A DNA stretch of 64,000 nt, taken from NCBI RefSeq assembly GCF_018982965.1, contig NZ_JACBYP010000003.1, positions 92,152 to 156,151 of the forward strand. The letters are read 5' to 3'. This DNA comes from Streptomyces mayonensis (lineage in GTDB: Bacteria; Actinomycetota; Actinomycetes; Streptomycetales; Streptomycetaceae). A program made the position numbers and the translations under genes. The notes under the pieces are model-generated. The model saw nothing but the letters and a program-made list of their open reading frames with translations, did not search any database and was not told the origin of the DNA. Shown here in pieces: positions 41,202 through 50,346 of this stretch; positions within the stretch are counted from its first letter, which is position 1, and every line of letters begins with the position of its first letter.

Positions 41202-41703
41202 CAATCCGGTGGCGGGTCGGAGGCGGCTCTGCGGCGATCCGGCGGCGATCCGGAGCGGGCCCAGCGGCGCTCCGGCGGTGGGCCGGAGGTGACTCTGCGG
41301 CGCTCCGGTGGCGGGTCGGAGGCGGCTCTGCGGCGATCCGGTGGCGATCCGGAGCGGGCCCAGCGGCGCTCCGGCGGTGGGCCGGAGGTGACTCTGCTGC
41401 GCTCCGGTGGCGGGTCGGAGGCGGCTCTGCGGCGATCCGGTGGCGATCCGGAGCGGGCCCAGCGGCGCTCCTGTGGCGGGTCGGAGGTGGCTCTGCGGCG
41501 CCCCTGCGGTTGGTCGGAGGTGGCCCTGCGGTGGCTGGTGACGGGTCGGAGCCGGCTCTGCGGCGACCCGGAGCGACCCAGCGGCGCCCCGGCGGCGGGC
41601 CGCAGGCGACTCTGCGACGGGCCGGAGGCACCCAGCGGCGCCCCTGCGTCGGGCCGGAGGGCACCCAGCGGCGACCGGCGGCGGGCCCCGGACGATCCCG
41701 CGG
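41202..41703. repeat. 33-bp minisatellite with 99-bp higher-order unit
   Basis: The whole 603-nt gap between the rpf-like gene and ksgA is filled by a repeat, not a gene. Monomers of 33 bp in three types (A begins CGCTCCGGTGGCGGG, B begins CGATCCGGTGGCGAT, C begins CGCTCCGGCGGTGGG) alternate A-B-C, giving 99-bp units starting at 41202, 41301 and 41400 that are nearly identical. From 41466 the monomers become degenerate, and some are shortened to about 21 bp. Each monomer is a multiple of 3, so long reading frames stay open on both strands, but these have no codon-usage or homology support as proteins. Confidence 0.93.
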
Positions 41704-41742
41704 CCGGCCGGAGGCCCTCGCGCCCCCGGCTACCCTTGCGGA

Positions 41743-42660
41743 GTGAGCAGCCCCGCCCCCGACACCCTCCTGGGCCCCGCCGACGTCCGTGAACTCGCGG
41801 CCGCCCTCGGCGTACGCCCCACCAAACAGCGCGGCCAGAACTTCGTGATCGACGCGAACACGGTCCGCCGTATCGTCCGCACCGCCGAGGTACGCCCCGA
41901 CGACGTGGTGGTCGAGGTGGGTCCGGGTCTCGGCTCGCTCACCCTGGCCCTGCTGGAGACCGCCGACCGGGTCACCGCCGTCGAGATCGACGACGTACTC
42001 GCCGGCGCACTGCCCGCCACCGTCGCCGCCCGCCTGCCGGAGCGCGCCGACCGGTTCGCGCTCGTGCACTCCGACGCGATGCGGGTGACCGGCCTCCCGG
42101 GCCCCGCCCCGACCGCGCTGGTCGCCAACCTGCCCTACAACGTGGCGGTCCCCGTCCTCCTGCACATGCTCGACACCTTCCCGAGCATCGAGCGCACCCT
42201 CGTCATGGTCCAGGCCGAGGTCGCCGACCGGCTCGCCGCCGGACCCGGCTCGAAGGTGTACGGCGTGCCGTCCGTGAAGGCCAACTGGTACGCCGAGGTC
42301 AGGCGCGCCGGGTCGATCGGCCGCAACGTCTTCTGGCCCGCGCCGAACGTCGACAGCGGTCTCGTGTCACTCGTCCGGCGGGCGGAACCGCTGAGGACGA
42401 CCGCCTCCCGGCGCGAGGTGTTCGCCGTCGTCGACGCCGCGTTCGCCCAGCGCCGCAAGACCCTGCGGGCCGCGCTCGCCGGATGGGCCGGGTCGGCGGC
42501 CGCCGCCGAGGCCGCACTCGTCGGCGCGGGCGTGTCGCCGCAGGCGCGTGGCGAGGCGCTGACCGTGGAAGAGTTCGCGCGTATCGCCGAGCACAAGGAG
42601 TCCCGTGTCGCCGAGCACAAGAAGTCCCGTGTCGCCGAGCCCGGGCAGTACGAGCAGTAG
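41743..42660 (+). CDS. ksgA: 16S rRNA dimethyladenosine transferase RsmA/KsgA
   Basis: 305 aa, GTG 41743. TACCCT at 41731-41736 lies 6 nt upstream and no separate Shine-Dalgarno fits, so a leaderless message is likely. KsgA dimethylates two adjacent adenines near the 3' end of 16S rRNA using SAM. Motifs are [10 protein letters not shown] (residues ~28-37), [17 protein letters not shown] (SAM loop, ~53-69), EIDDVL and the catalytic [13 protein letters not shown] (~129-141). The C-terminal domain ends with a non-conserved duplicated tail (two copies of EHK-ESRVA type from a 21-bp repeat at ~42590-42632). ispE follows after 15 nt. Confidence 0.95.
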   Translation: MSSPAPDTLLGPADVRELAAALGVRPTKQRGQNFVIDANTVRRIVRTAEVRPDDVVVEVGPGLGSLTLALLETADRVTAVEIDDVLAGALPATVAARLPERADRFALVHSDAMRVTGLPGPAPTALVANLPYNVAVPVLLHMLDTFPSIERTLVMVQAEVADRLAAGPGSKVYGVPSVKANWYAEVRRAGSIGRNVFWPAPNVDSGLVSLVRRAEPLRTTASRREVFAVVDAAFAQRRKTLRAALAGWAGSAAAAEAALVGAGVSPQARGEALTVEEFARIAEHKESRVAEHKKSRVAEPGQYEQ

Positions 42661-42675
42661 GGGAGTGACGAGCAA

Positions 42676-43572
42676 GTGAGCGTGACGGTCCGCGTCCCCG
42701 CCAAGGTCAACGTCCAGCTCGCGGTCGGCGCCGCGCGCGCCGACGGCTTCCACGACCTCGCCAACGTCTTCCTCGCGGTCTCCCTGTACGACGAGATCAC
42801 CGCGACCCCCGCCGCCGACGGGCCCCGCGTCACCTGCGAGGGCCCGGACGCCGCTGAGGTCCCCCTGGACCGCACCAACCTCGCCGCCCGCGCGGCCCTC
42901 GCCCTGGCCGAGCGGTACGGCCGCGCACCCGACGTCCACCTGCACATCGCCAAGGACATCCCCGTCGCGGGCGGCATGGCGGGCGGCAGTGCCGACGGCG
43001 CGGGCGCGCTGCTCGCCTGCGACGCCCTGTGGGGCACCGGCGCCAGTCGCGAGGAACTGCTCGGCATCTGCGCCGAGCTGGGCAGCGACGTGCCGTTCAG
43101 CCTGGTCGGCGGGGCGGCGCTGGGCACTGGGCGGGGCGAGCGGCTGACGGAGCTGGAGGTGGGGGGCGACTTCCACTGGGTCTTCGCGCTGGCCGCGCGG
43201 GGGCTGTCGACGCCGGCCGTCTTCCGTGAGTTCGACCGGCTGGGGGAGGGCCTGGAGATTCCCGAGCCCGCCGCCGACCAGGCGGTGCTCGACGCCCTCG
43301 CCAAGGGCGACCCCGCCGCGCTCGCCGTCGCCGTCACCAACGACCTCCAGCCGGCTGCCCTCTCCCTCTTCCCCGAGCTGTCCGACACCCTCGCCGCCGG
43401 GCGGGCGGCGGGCGCGCTGGCGGCGCTGGTCTCGGGCTCGGGGCCGACGACGGCCTTCCTCGCCCCGGACGCCCGGTCCGCCTCCGACATCGCCGGGGTC
43501 CTGCGGGCCTCGGGCACCTGCCGCGACGTGCGCACCGCGGTGGGGGCGGCGGCGGGGGCGACGGTGGTGTGA
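42676..43572 (+). CDS. ispE: 4-diphosphocytidyl-2-C-methyl-D-erythritol kinase
   Basis: 298 aa, GTG 42676 with GGGGAG about 11 nt upstream. IspE phosphorylates CDP-methylerythritol in the MEP isoprenoid pathway. GHMP kinase signatures are VRVPAKVNVQLAVG (residues ~5-18, with the catalytic Lys), the ATP loop IPVAGGMAGGSADGAGALL (~95-113) and LGSDVPFSLVGGAALGTGRGE (~135-155), and the C-terminal ALVSGSGPTTAF motif (~254-265). Tight linkage to ksgA is the normal actinobacterial order. It converges on the Uma2 gene 16 nt away. Confidence 0.95.
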   Translation: MSVTVRVPAKVNVQLAVGAARADGFHDLANVFLAVSLYDEITATPAADGPRVTCEGPDAAEVPLDRTNLAARAALALAERYGRAPDVHLHIAKDIPVAGGMAGGSADGAGALLACDALWGTGASREELLGICAELGSDVPFSLVGGAALGTGRGERLTELEVGGDFHWVFALAARGLSTPAVFREFDRLGEGLEIPEPAADQAVLDALAKGDPAALAVAVTNDLQPAALSLFPELSDTLAAGRAAGALAALVSGSGPTTAFLAPDARSASDIAGVLRASGTCRDVRTAVGAAAGATVV

Positions 43573-43588
43573 GGGAGCTCGGCCCAGG

Positions 43589-44179
43589 TCAGAGCTCGTC
43601 GATGGCGGTGAGGTCGATGTTGATCGAGTAGGGGACGTCGACCTTGATTCGGTCGTGATGAATGCCGGTCAGCGCGTAGGTGCCTGTGGTCTGTCCCAGT
43701 TCGTACACCTGGATCACGGGACGGCTGTCCGGGCTGACCATGTCGACCAACCAGAAGTGGCGAATCCCCGCCGTGGCGTACTTGTGCGGCTTGGTGTGCC
43801 GGTCTCGTGACTCGGACTCCGGCGAGATCACCTCGACCGCCATCACGACTTCGTCGCCCTCGAAACGCGTCTGGAGGGGCCCTCGTCTCGCCTCTGCCTT
43901 GATGATGGAGATGTCCGGCTCAGGACCGTTGCGCCGGTCCAGTACGACCGTCATCTCGCGGGCGACCTTGAGATGCGGCGGAATCGTGCTCCGCAAGCCG
44001 CTCACCAGTAGGTCGATAGCCGTGAAATGGAACCAGCGCTGTGGACTCACAAGAATCAGGCTCCCGTCGATCAACTCAGTGTGTCGCGGGAGATCAGGCA
44101 GCGTGAACAGGTCGTCCACTGTGTAACCGTCCGTCGGCGGCATCGGCCAACGCGGCTGCTCAACGGACTCGGCGGTCAT
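43589..44179 (-). CDS. Uma2 family (DUF820) putative endonuclease
   Basis: 196 aa from ATG 44179 (GGGAGGAACC just upstream); ATG 44191 is inside that signal. It has the PD-(D/E)xK nuclease-fold family abundant in Streptomyces and cyanobacteria. Visible landmarks are TELIDGSLILVSP (residues ~35-47), GPEPDISII with the PD dyad (~88-96), VVMAVEVISPESESRDRHTKPHKY with the E-x-S and Lys (~110-133) and AGIRHFWLVD. Codon use is slightly less GC-biased than in its neighbours. It is inserted between the core genes ispE and ABC-F. Function is unproven; such genes are usually lone accessory cargo. Confidence 0.85.
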   Translation of the reverse strand: MTAESVEQPRWPMPPTDGYTVDDLFTLPDLPRHTELIDGSLILVSPQRWFHFTAIDLLVSGLRSTIPPHLKVAREMTVVLDRRNGPEPDISIIKAEARRGPLQTRFEGDEVVMAVEVISPESESRDRHTKPHKYATAGIRHFWLVDMVSPDSRPVIQVYELGQTTGTYALTGIHHDRIKVDVPYSINIDLTAIDEL

Positions 44180-44335
44180 GGTTCCTCCCATGGACGGGAT
44201 CCTGCTGCCTGCCTTCCAAGGTAACCGGGGGATACGTCACACGTCACCACAAAGAGTGACCGCCCCCGCCCGCGTCCCCCCACCCCCCGGAGGGCCTACG
44301 CTTGAAGGCTGATCGATCCCCCAGTCAGGAGAGAA

Positions 44336-46147
44336 ATGGCCGTCAATCTGGTCAATGTCGAGAACGTCAGCAAGGTGTACGGCACCCGTGCACTCCTCGA
44401 CGGCGTGTCGCTCGGCGTCTCCGAAGGGGACCGCATCGGCGTCGTCGGGCGCAACGGCGACGGCAAGACGACCATGATCCGGATGCTGGCCAGGCTGGAG
44501 GAGCCCGACACCGGCCGGGTCACCCACTCCGGCGGGCTGCGGCTCGGCGTGCTCACCCAGCACGACTCCCTCGACCCCGCCGCCACCGTCCGGCACGAGG
44601 TCATCGGGGACCTGGCCGACCACGAGTGGGCGGGCAACGCCAAGATCCGCGACGTGCTGACCGGGCTGTTCGGCGGCCTCGACATGCCGGGGTTCCCACA
44701 GGGGCTCGACACCGTGATCGGGCCGCTCTCCGGCGGTGAGCGGCGCCGGATCGCGCTGGCCAAGCTGCTGATCGAGGACCAGGATCTGGTCGTGCTGGAC
44801 GAGCCCACCAACCACCTCGACGTCGAGGGCATCTCCTGGCTCGCCCGGCACCTGCGCGAGCGGCGGTCCGCGCTCGTCTGCGTCACCCACGACCGGTGGT
44901 TCCTCGACCAGGTCTGCACCCGCATGTGGGACGTGCAGCGCGGCGACGTCTACGAGTACGAGGGCGGCTACTCCGACTACGTCTTCGCCCGCGCCGAGCG
45001 CGAGCGCATCGCCGCCACCGAGGAGACCAAGCGGCAGAACCTGGTCCGCAAGGAGCTGGCCTGGCTGCGGCGCGGGGCGCCCGCGCGGACGTCCAAGCCG
45101 CGCTTCCGCGTCGAGGCCGCCAACGAGCTGATCGCCGACGTGCCGCCGCCCCGGGACAGCAGCGAGCTGATGAAGTTCGCGTCGTCCCGGCTCGGCAAGA
45201 CCGTCTTCGACCTGGAGGACGTCACCGTCCAGGCCGGACCCAAGGTGCTGCTCAAGCACGTCACCTGGCAGCTCGGCCCCGGCGACCGCATCGGCCTCGT
45301 CGGCGTCAACGGCGCCGGCAAGACCTCCCTGCTGCGCGCCATGGCCGACGCCGCCCGCAGCGACGGCGAGGAGCAGCCGGCCGGCGGGCGGGTGCGGGTC
45401 GGCAGGACCGTCAAGCTGGCGTACCTGTCGCAGGAGGTCGCCGAGCTGGACCCCGACTGGCGGGTCCTGGAGGCCGTGCAGCGGGTGCGGGAGCGCGTCG
45501 ACCTCGGCAAGGGACGCGAGATGACCGCCGGGCAGCTGTGCGAGACCTTCGGGTTCGGCAAGGAGAAGCAGTGGACGCCGGTCGGCGACCTGTCCGGCGG
45601 CGAGCGGCGGCGGCTCCAGCTGCTGCGGCTCCTCATGGACGAGCCCAACGTGCTCTTCCTCGACGAGCCCACCAACGACCTCGACATCGAGACCCTGACC
45701 CAGCTGGAGGACGTCCTCGACGGCTGGCCCGGCTCGATGGTCGTCATCTCCCACGACCGGTTCTTCGTCGAGCGGACCACGGACCGGGTCTTCGCCCTCC
45801 TCGGCGACGGCGCGCTGCGCATGCTGCCGCGCGGCATCGACGAGTACCTGGAGCGGCGGCAGCGGATGGAGGAGGCCGCCGCGGCGAGCGCCCCGGCCGC
45901 CGCGAAGCCCGCCACCGCCGGTCCCGAGAAGAGCGCCGCCGACGTGCGCGCCGCCAAGAAGGAACTCCAGAAGATCGAGCGGCAGCTGGACAAGGTCTCC
46001 GAGAAGGAGACAAAGCTGCACGCGCGGATCGCCGAGAACGCCACGGACTTCGCGAAGGTGGCCGAACTCGACGCGGAACTGCGGGAGTTGGTGGGCCAGC
46101 GGGAGGAGCTGGAGATGCGCTGGCTGGAACTCGCCGAGGACGCCTGA
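44336..46147 (+). CDS. ABC-F family ATPase (Uup/EttA-like)
   Basis: 603 aa, ATG 44336 with AGGAGAGA upstream. Two complete ABC cassettes lie in one soluble chain: Walker A GRNGDGKTT (residues ~40-48) and VNGAGKTS, signatures LSGGERRRIALAKLL and LSGGERRRLQLLRLL, and Walker B VVLDEPTNHLD and FLDEPTNDLD. The H-loops CVTHDRWFL and ISHDRFFVE are also present. A charged interdomain linker joins them (~220-290). The C-terminal ~75 residues form a Lys/Glu-rich coiled coil like that of Uup. ABC-F proteins act on ribosomes as translation factors or antibiotic protectors; the coiled coil and core location favour a housekeeping role. Confidence 0.93.
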   Translation: MAVNLVNVENVSKVYGTRALLDGVSLGVSEGDRIGVVGRNGDGKTTMIRMLARLEEPDTGRVTHSGGLRLGVLTQHDSLDPAATVRHEVIGDLADHEWAGNAKIRDVLTGLFGGLDMPGFPQGLDTVIGPLSGGERRRIALAKLLIEDQDLVVLDEPTNHLDVEGISWLARHLRERRSALVCVTHDRWFLDQVCTRMWDVQRGDVYEYEGGYSDYVFARAERERIAATEETKRQNLVRKELAWLRRGAPARTSKPRFRVEAANELIADVPPPRDSSELMKFASSRLGKTVFDLEDVTVQAGPKVLLKHVTWQLGPGDRIGLVGVNGAGKTSLLRAMADAARSDGEEQPAGGRVRVGRTVKLAYLSQEVAELDPDWRVLEAVQRVRERVDLGKGREMTAGQLCETFGFGKEKQWTPVGDLSGGERRRLQLLRLLMDEPNVLFLDEPTNDLDIETLTQLEDVLDGWPGSMVVISHDRFFVERTTDRVFALLGDGALRMLPRGIDEYLERRQRMEEAAAASAPAAAKPATAGPEKSAADVRAAKKELQKIERQLDKVSEKETKLHARIAENATDFAKVAELDAELRELVGQREELEMRWLELAEDA

Positions 46148-46317
46148 GCCCTCCGTGTCCGCTCCGCCCCGCCCGCGCGTCACCTTGCGGGCAGGGGGAG
46201 CGGGTGGTGTAAAGGCCGCGTGAAGGCGCGTAACAGAGGCATCACGGGCCGGTCCTCCCTTGGGAACAGGGGTGGACGCGGCCCGGTGGGGGGTCGGCCG
46301 CGGGTGATAGAAAGGCC

Positions 46318-46347
46318 GTCCGAGGACTGTCCGAGGACTGTCCGAGG
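46318..46347. repeat. 11-bp tandem repeat in the intergenic region
   Basis: GTCCGAGGACT is present 2.7 times (46318, 46329, 46340). The gap 46148-46438 contains no gene; a lower-GC stretch CTAAAAATCAGTGAGTAATAAGG just before the next ATG may hold its promoter. Confidence 0.9.
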
Positions 46348-46438
46348 CATGTGGAACGATCGCCTTCGACGACTCCGGGACCAGCGCGTGACCCGGGGCG
46401 TGGCTAAAAATCAGTGAGTAATAAGGGGGAACGCGCTG

Positions 46439-48265
46439 ATGAGCCAGCCGCCGAATCAGCCGCCGCACCAGGGTGGCTTCGGAGCACCGCAGGACCCACC
46501 GCCAGGAGGTTTCGGGGCACCCACCCCGCCGCCCCCGCAGGGCACGCCCCAGACGCCGCCGCCCCCGCAGGGCCCGCCGTCCGGTCCGCCGCCGCAGCAG
46601 CCGGGGTACGGCTATCCGCAGCAGCCCGGTCAGCCCGGTCAGCCCGGTCAGCCGGGCCAGTCCGGACCGTACGCCCAGCCCGGTCCGTACAGCTCCGGCC
46701 CGTACGCCCAGCCCCAGCAGCCGGGTCCTTACGGCCAGCAGCCCGGTCAGCCCGGCTACGGCTATCCGCAGGCGCAGTACCCGGGCGCGCCCGGCACCCC
46801 GCCGCCCGGCGGGTCCGGCTCCCGCAACCCGTTCAAGGGCAAGCCCGCCCTCGCGATCGCCGCCGCGGTCGCGGCGCTGCTCGTCATCGGCGGCAGCGTC
46901 TGGGCGGTCACCTCGGGCGGTGACGACGAGGACAAGAAGCCGTCCGTCGCCGGTCAGAGCGACGACCCGAAGCCCTCCGGTTCCAAGGGCGGTGCCCCGG
47001 TCAACCCCGGTGACGGCAGCGGTGACGGCGGCGAGGACCCCGAGGACCTCAACGAGGGCCGCCAGGCCGGCGAGGCCAAGGTGCTCTGGTACAAGGAGGC
47101 GCCCGACGCCCCCGGTTCCGGCGCCGAGGCCGAGGGCATGTGGATCACCGACAAGGCCGCGGTGAAGGCGGCGTACAAGCAGGTCTTCGCGTACAACGTC
47201 GGTGACGGCAAGCCCGCCTGGGACCCGGTCGCCTTCCCGGAGAAGATCTGCGCGGCCACCCGGGAGAAGACGGCCGCCGACAAGATCGTCGTCGCCTACA
47301 TGAGCGGCTCCAGCGACCGCGCCAAGTGCAACCAGCTCCAGGAGATCGACCTCGCCACCGGCGCGAAGGGCTGGACGGGGAAGGTCGACGACGGCGAGCT
47401 GTTCGACTCCACGCTCTCCCTCGAACTCACCCTCAGCGGCAACACCATGATGATCGGCCGCTCCCAGTCCGGCACCGCCTACGACGTCACCAGCGGCAAG
47501 AAGCTGTACGAGAAGAAGAAGTACGGCGACGCCTGCTTCCCCGCCGGATTCGCCGGGAGCGCCGACAAGCTGGTCCAGGTCGCCTCCTGCGGCGCCGGCG
47601 GCGACAACGAGCACGACGAGGTCCAGGGGCTCGACCCGAAGACCGGCAAGGTCCTGTGGACGTACCAGTACGAGAAGGGCTGGCGGGTCGAGCGCGCGTA
47701 CTCCGTCGACCCGCTCGTCGTCTACGCCACCAACGAGGACAAGAAGGTCTGGAACATCTCCACCTTCACCTCCGGCGGCAAGGTCCTCGAACAGGTCGGC
47801 GTCGACGAGGACTTCGCCCCCGAGTGCGGCTGGGCCATCATGGAGCGCGACCTGCAGGGCTGCACGGGCGTCACGGTCGCCGACAACACGCTCTTCCTGC
47901 CGACCGAGGCGACCAGCGGCGCCAACGAGATCGTCGCCGTCGACCTCGCCTCCGGCAAGGAGAAGTGGCGCGCCAAGTCCCCCGCGGACGAGTCGATGGT
48001 GCCGCTGAAGGCCGAGGGCGACCAGCTCATCGCGTACGTCCAGCCGTCCTACGACGCGGGCGGCCAGATCGTGTCCGTCCCGACCGGCGGCAACAGCCAC
48101 AAGCCGAGCAAGCTGCTGCAGAACCCGCAGGGCACCGCGGACATCGAGAACAGCTTCTACTCCAAGGAAGTCGACTGGGTCGACGGGCGGTTCTACATCT
48201 CCAGCACCCGCCTGAGCGGAAAAGACGAGTCGAAGGAGAAGTTGATGCTGGCCTACGGCAAGTGA
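46439..48265 (+). CDS. PQQ-like beta-propeller membrane protein
   Basis: 608 aa, ATG 46439 with AAGGGGGAA about 8 nt upstream. Residues 1-130 are an extremely Pro/Gln/Gly/Tyr-rich cytoplasmic tail with QPGQPGQPG and GYGYPQ repeats. A single transmembrane helix follows (ALAIAAAVAALLVIGGSVWAV, ~137-157), then an acidic, disordered spacer. The extracellular ~400 residues carry PQQ-like propeller blades (DPKTGKVLWTYQYEKG, VDLASGKEKWRAKSP) with several cysteines. Such proteins resemble BamB-like or kinase-linked sensor domains; no enzyme activity is indicated. It is a tandem paralogue of the next gene, 58 nt away. Confidence 0.8.
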   Translation: MSQPPNQPPHQGGFGAPQDPPPGGFGAPTPPPPQGTPQTPPPPQGPPSGPPPQQPGYGYPQQPGQPGQPGQPGQSGPYAQPGPYSSGPYAQPQQPGPYGQQPGQPGYGYPQAQYPGAPGTPPPGGSGSRNPFKGKPALAIAAAVAALLVIGGSVWAVTSGGDDEDKKPSVAGQSDDPKPSGSKGGAPVNPGDGSGDGGEDPEDLNEGRQAGEAKVLWYKEAPDAPGSGAEAEGMWITDKAAVKAAYKQVFAYNVGDGKPAWDPVAFPEKICAATREKTAADKIVVAYMSGSSDRAKCNQLQEIDLATGAKGWTGKVDDGELFDSTLSLELTLSGNTMMIGRSQSGTAYDVTSGKKLYEKKKYGDACFPAGFAGSADKLVQVASCGAGGDNEHDEVQGLDPKTGKVLWTYQYEKGWRVERAYSVDPLVVYATNEDKKVWNISTFTSGGKVLEQVGVDEDFAPECGWAIMERDLQGCTGVTVADNTLFLPTEATSGANEIVAVDLASGKEKWRAKSPADESMVPLKAEGDQLIAYVQPSYDAGGQIVSVPTGGNSHKPSKLLQNPQGTADIENSFYSKEVDWVDGRFYISSTRLSGKDESKEKLMLAYGK

Positions 48266-48323
48266 CCTTCTTCTCCCGTCCGTTCCGTCCTCCGTCGTCC
48301 CCGCTCTCCGAGGTACTCACGCC

Positions 48324-50132
48324 ATGACCCAGCCACCGCAGCAGCCGCCGACGCCGCCCGCGGGTCCGGGCCTCGGCAAGGCGCCCGAACCCGGGTACGG
48401 CTACCCGCAGACGCCTCCGTCCGCCCCGCAGACACCGCCGCCCGCCGCTCCGCCGACCCCGCCCGCCGGGCCGCCGCCCCAGCAGCCGGGGTACGGCTAC
48501 CCGCAGGCACCGCCGCAGCCCCAGCCCGGCTACGGGTACCCCGGCCAGCAGCCGGGACAGCCGAACCCGTACGGGCAGCCGACGCCGCCGTACGGCCAGC
48601 CCGGCCAGCAGCCCGGGTACGGCTATCCGCAGGCGACCGTGCCGATGCAGGCCCAGGCCGGCGGGCCGGGCGGCGGCCGGAAGATGAACGCGCAGGTGGC
48701 GATCATCGTGTCCGCCGTCGTCGCCATCGCGCTGATCGTCGGCGGCGGCGTCTGGTACGCCTCCTCCGGCGACGACGACGGCAAGAAGGACACCGCCGGC
48801 TCCAGCGGGGGCACGGGCGGCGGCACGGAGGAGAAGGGCGGCGACGGCGGCAAGGCCACCGGCGGCAAGGAGAAGGCGCCCGCCGACCCGGCCTCCAAGG
48901 TGCTCTTCCAGGTGCCCATGCCCGAGGTGAGCAAGGACGACAGCAGCGTCGTCGTCTCCGGCTCCTGGCTGACCGACAAGGTGTACGCCAAGAGCGGCAT
49001 CGCCGAGGTCGTCGGGTACGACCCGGTCAAGGGCAGCAAGGCGTGGTCGATCAAGCTCGAGGGCCCGGTGTGCGCCGTCACCGAGCACGTCACCGACGAC
49101 AACAAGACGGCGATCATCCACCAGCCCGCGATGCCGACCAAGGCGGAGCCCTCGCACGGCTGCACCCAGGTCTCGGTCCTCGACCTGGACGCGGGGAAGA
49201 AGGTGTGGACGAAGACCGCCGGTGAGGAGCCGATCTCCTTCGGCAACGTCACGATCAGCGGTGACACCGTGGCGGCCGGCAGCACCGACGGCGGCGTCGC
49301 CTTCGACATTGCCAAGGGCGACATCCTCTGGTCGCCGAAGACGACCGACACCTGCTACGACGCCGGTTACGGCGGCGGCGAGAAGCTCGTCGCGGTCCGC
49401 AAGTGCGGCTCGTACGACGCCCGGGAACTGCACATCCAGACCATCGACCCGAAGAGCGGCAAGGTGATCACCGAGTACAAGATGGCCAAGGGCATCGAGT
49501 ACGCGGGCATCGTGTCGACGGAGCCGCTGGTCGTGGCCGCCGACGTCGGCGACTCCGCCGGTGACGGCAGCGGCATCTCGGACTTCTTCTCCATCGACAA
49601 CAAGACCGGCAAGCTGCTCACCCGCATCTCGGCCCCCGGTGACCAGTACGCGGCCCGCTGCGACACGATCACCCGCATCGAGAGCTGCACGGGCCTCGCG
49701 GCCGGCAACGGCAAGCTCTACGTCCCGACCGAGGAGCACGACGGCTCCGGGGAGTCCTACGGCCAGGCCAACGAGGTCGTCGCCTTCGACCTGACCACCG
49801 GCAAGCAGACCGGCCAGCGCGCGGATTCCGGCGACAACTACACGATCACCCCGCTGCGCATGGACGGCGGCAACGTCATCGCGTACAAGCGCCCGCCGTA
49901 CGACAAGGGCGGCCAGGTCGTGAGCATCGACGGCGCCTCCTTCAAGCAGACGACGCTGCTGGAGAACCCCGCGACCGACGCGGTGCGCGACGTGGAGGCC
50001 AGTATGTCGCCGGACTACTCGGAGCTGCGCTACGCGCAGGGGCGCCTGTACATGTCGCAGGTGTACGCCAGCAAGCCGTCCAGCACGGGCGACAAGGAGT
50101 ACCTGGCGATCGGCTTCGGCGCCGGCGGCTGA
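48324..50132 (+). CDS. PQQ-like beta-propeller membrane protein, paralogue
   Basis: 602 aa, ATG 48324. It has the same layout as the upstream gene: Pro/Gln/Gly/Tyr-rich N-terminal ~115 residues (QPGYGYPQ units), one transmembrane helix (VAIIVSAVVAIALIVGGGVWY, ~129-149), an acidic Gly/Ser/Lys linker, then a propeller with blades such as VLDLDAGKKVWTKTAG and FDIAKGDILWSPKTT. The propellers are clearly related but divergent, so this is an old duplication. Both are probably in one transcript. The role is unknown; a sensor or scaffold at the envelope is plausible. Confidence 0.8.
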   Translation: MTQPPQQPPTPPAGPGLGKAPEPGYGYPQTPPSAPQTPPPAAPPTPPAGPPPQQPGYGYPQAPPQPQPGYGYPGQQPGQPNPYGQPTPPYGQPGQQPGYGYPQATVPMQAQAGGPGGGRKMNAQVAIIVSAVVAIALIVGGGVWYASSGDDDGKKDTAGSSGGTGGGTEEKGGDGGKATGGKEKAPADPASKVLFQVPMPEVSKDDSSVVVSGSWLTDKVYAKSGIAEVVGYDPVKGSKAWSIKLEGPVCAVTEHVTDDNKTAIIHQPAMPTKAEPSHGCTQVSVLDLDAGKKVWTKTAGEEPISFGNVTISGDTVAAGSTDGGVAFDIAKGDILWSPKTTDTCYDAGYGGGEKLVAVRKCGSYDARELHIQTIDPKSGKVITEYKMAKGIEYAGIVSTEPLVVAADVGDSAGDGSGISDFFSIDNKTGKLLTRISAPGDQYAARCDTITRIESCTGLAAGNGKLYVPTEEHDGSGESYGQANEVVAFDLTTGKQTGQRADSGDNYTITPLRMDGGNVIAYKRPPYDKGGQVVSIDGASFKQTTLLENPATDAVRDVEASMSPDYSELRYAQGRLYMSQVYASKPSSTGDKEYLAIGFGAGG

Positions 50133-50165
50133 GCCCGTCCCGTCCCCGAACGCTCCGGTGCCTCG

Positions 50166-50199
50166 CGGCCCCGTCCCCGTCCTCGCGGGGGCGGGGCCG
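50166..50199 (+). terminator. Terminator after the propeller gene pair
   Basis: CGGCCCCGTCCCCG (50166-50179) pairs with CGGGGGCGGGGCCG (50186-50199) with one G-T pair over a 6-nt loop. No T-run follows, as is usual in this genome. Confidence 0.7.
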
Positions 50200-50346
50200 T
50201 CGCACGTCCGCCGCTGGGCGTGGGGGCGTGCGGATGCGGCTTTCGGCGTTCCGGGGGGCGGTTATCGCCGGTAGGGGCAGCGCGAGGACGGCCCAGCGTG
50301 TAGCTTCCGTGGGCATGCCGGGTTTGGGTGACTGGGGGGTTGCTCC

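Noticed and set aside
41202..41703. Possible CRISPR array
   Set aside because: Units are contiguous 33-bp monomers with no unique spacers and no cas genes nearby.
40344..41792. Long open frames on both strands through the 33-bp repeat (for example the 3' part of an 879-residue minus-strand frame)
   Set aside because: They are open only because the repeat unit is a multiple of 3 and extremely GC-rich. They overlap the rpf and ksgA genes in other frames and lack start signals and family similarity.
44237..48100. A 1287-residue minus-strand open frame
   Set aside because: It is a shadow of the ABC-F and propeller genes; composition is antisense-like (VGG/DDL-rich) and real domains are read from the + strand.
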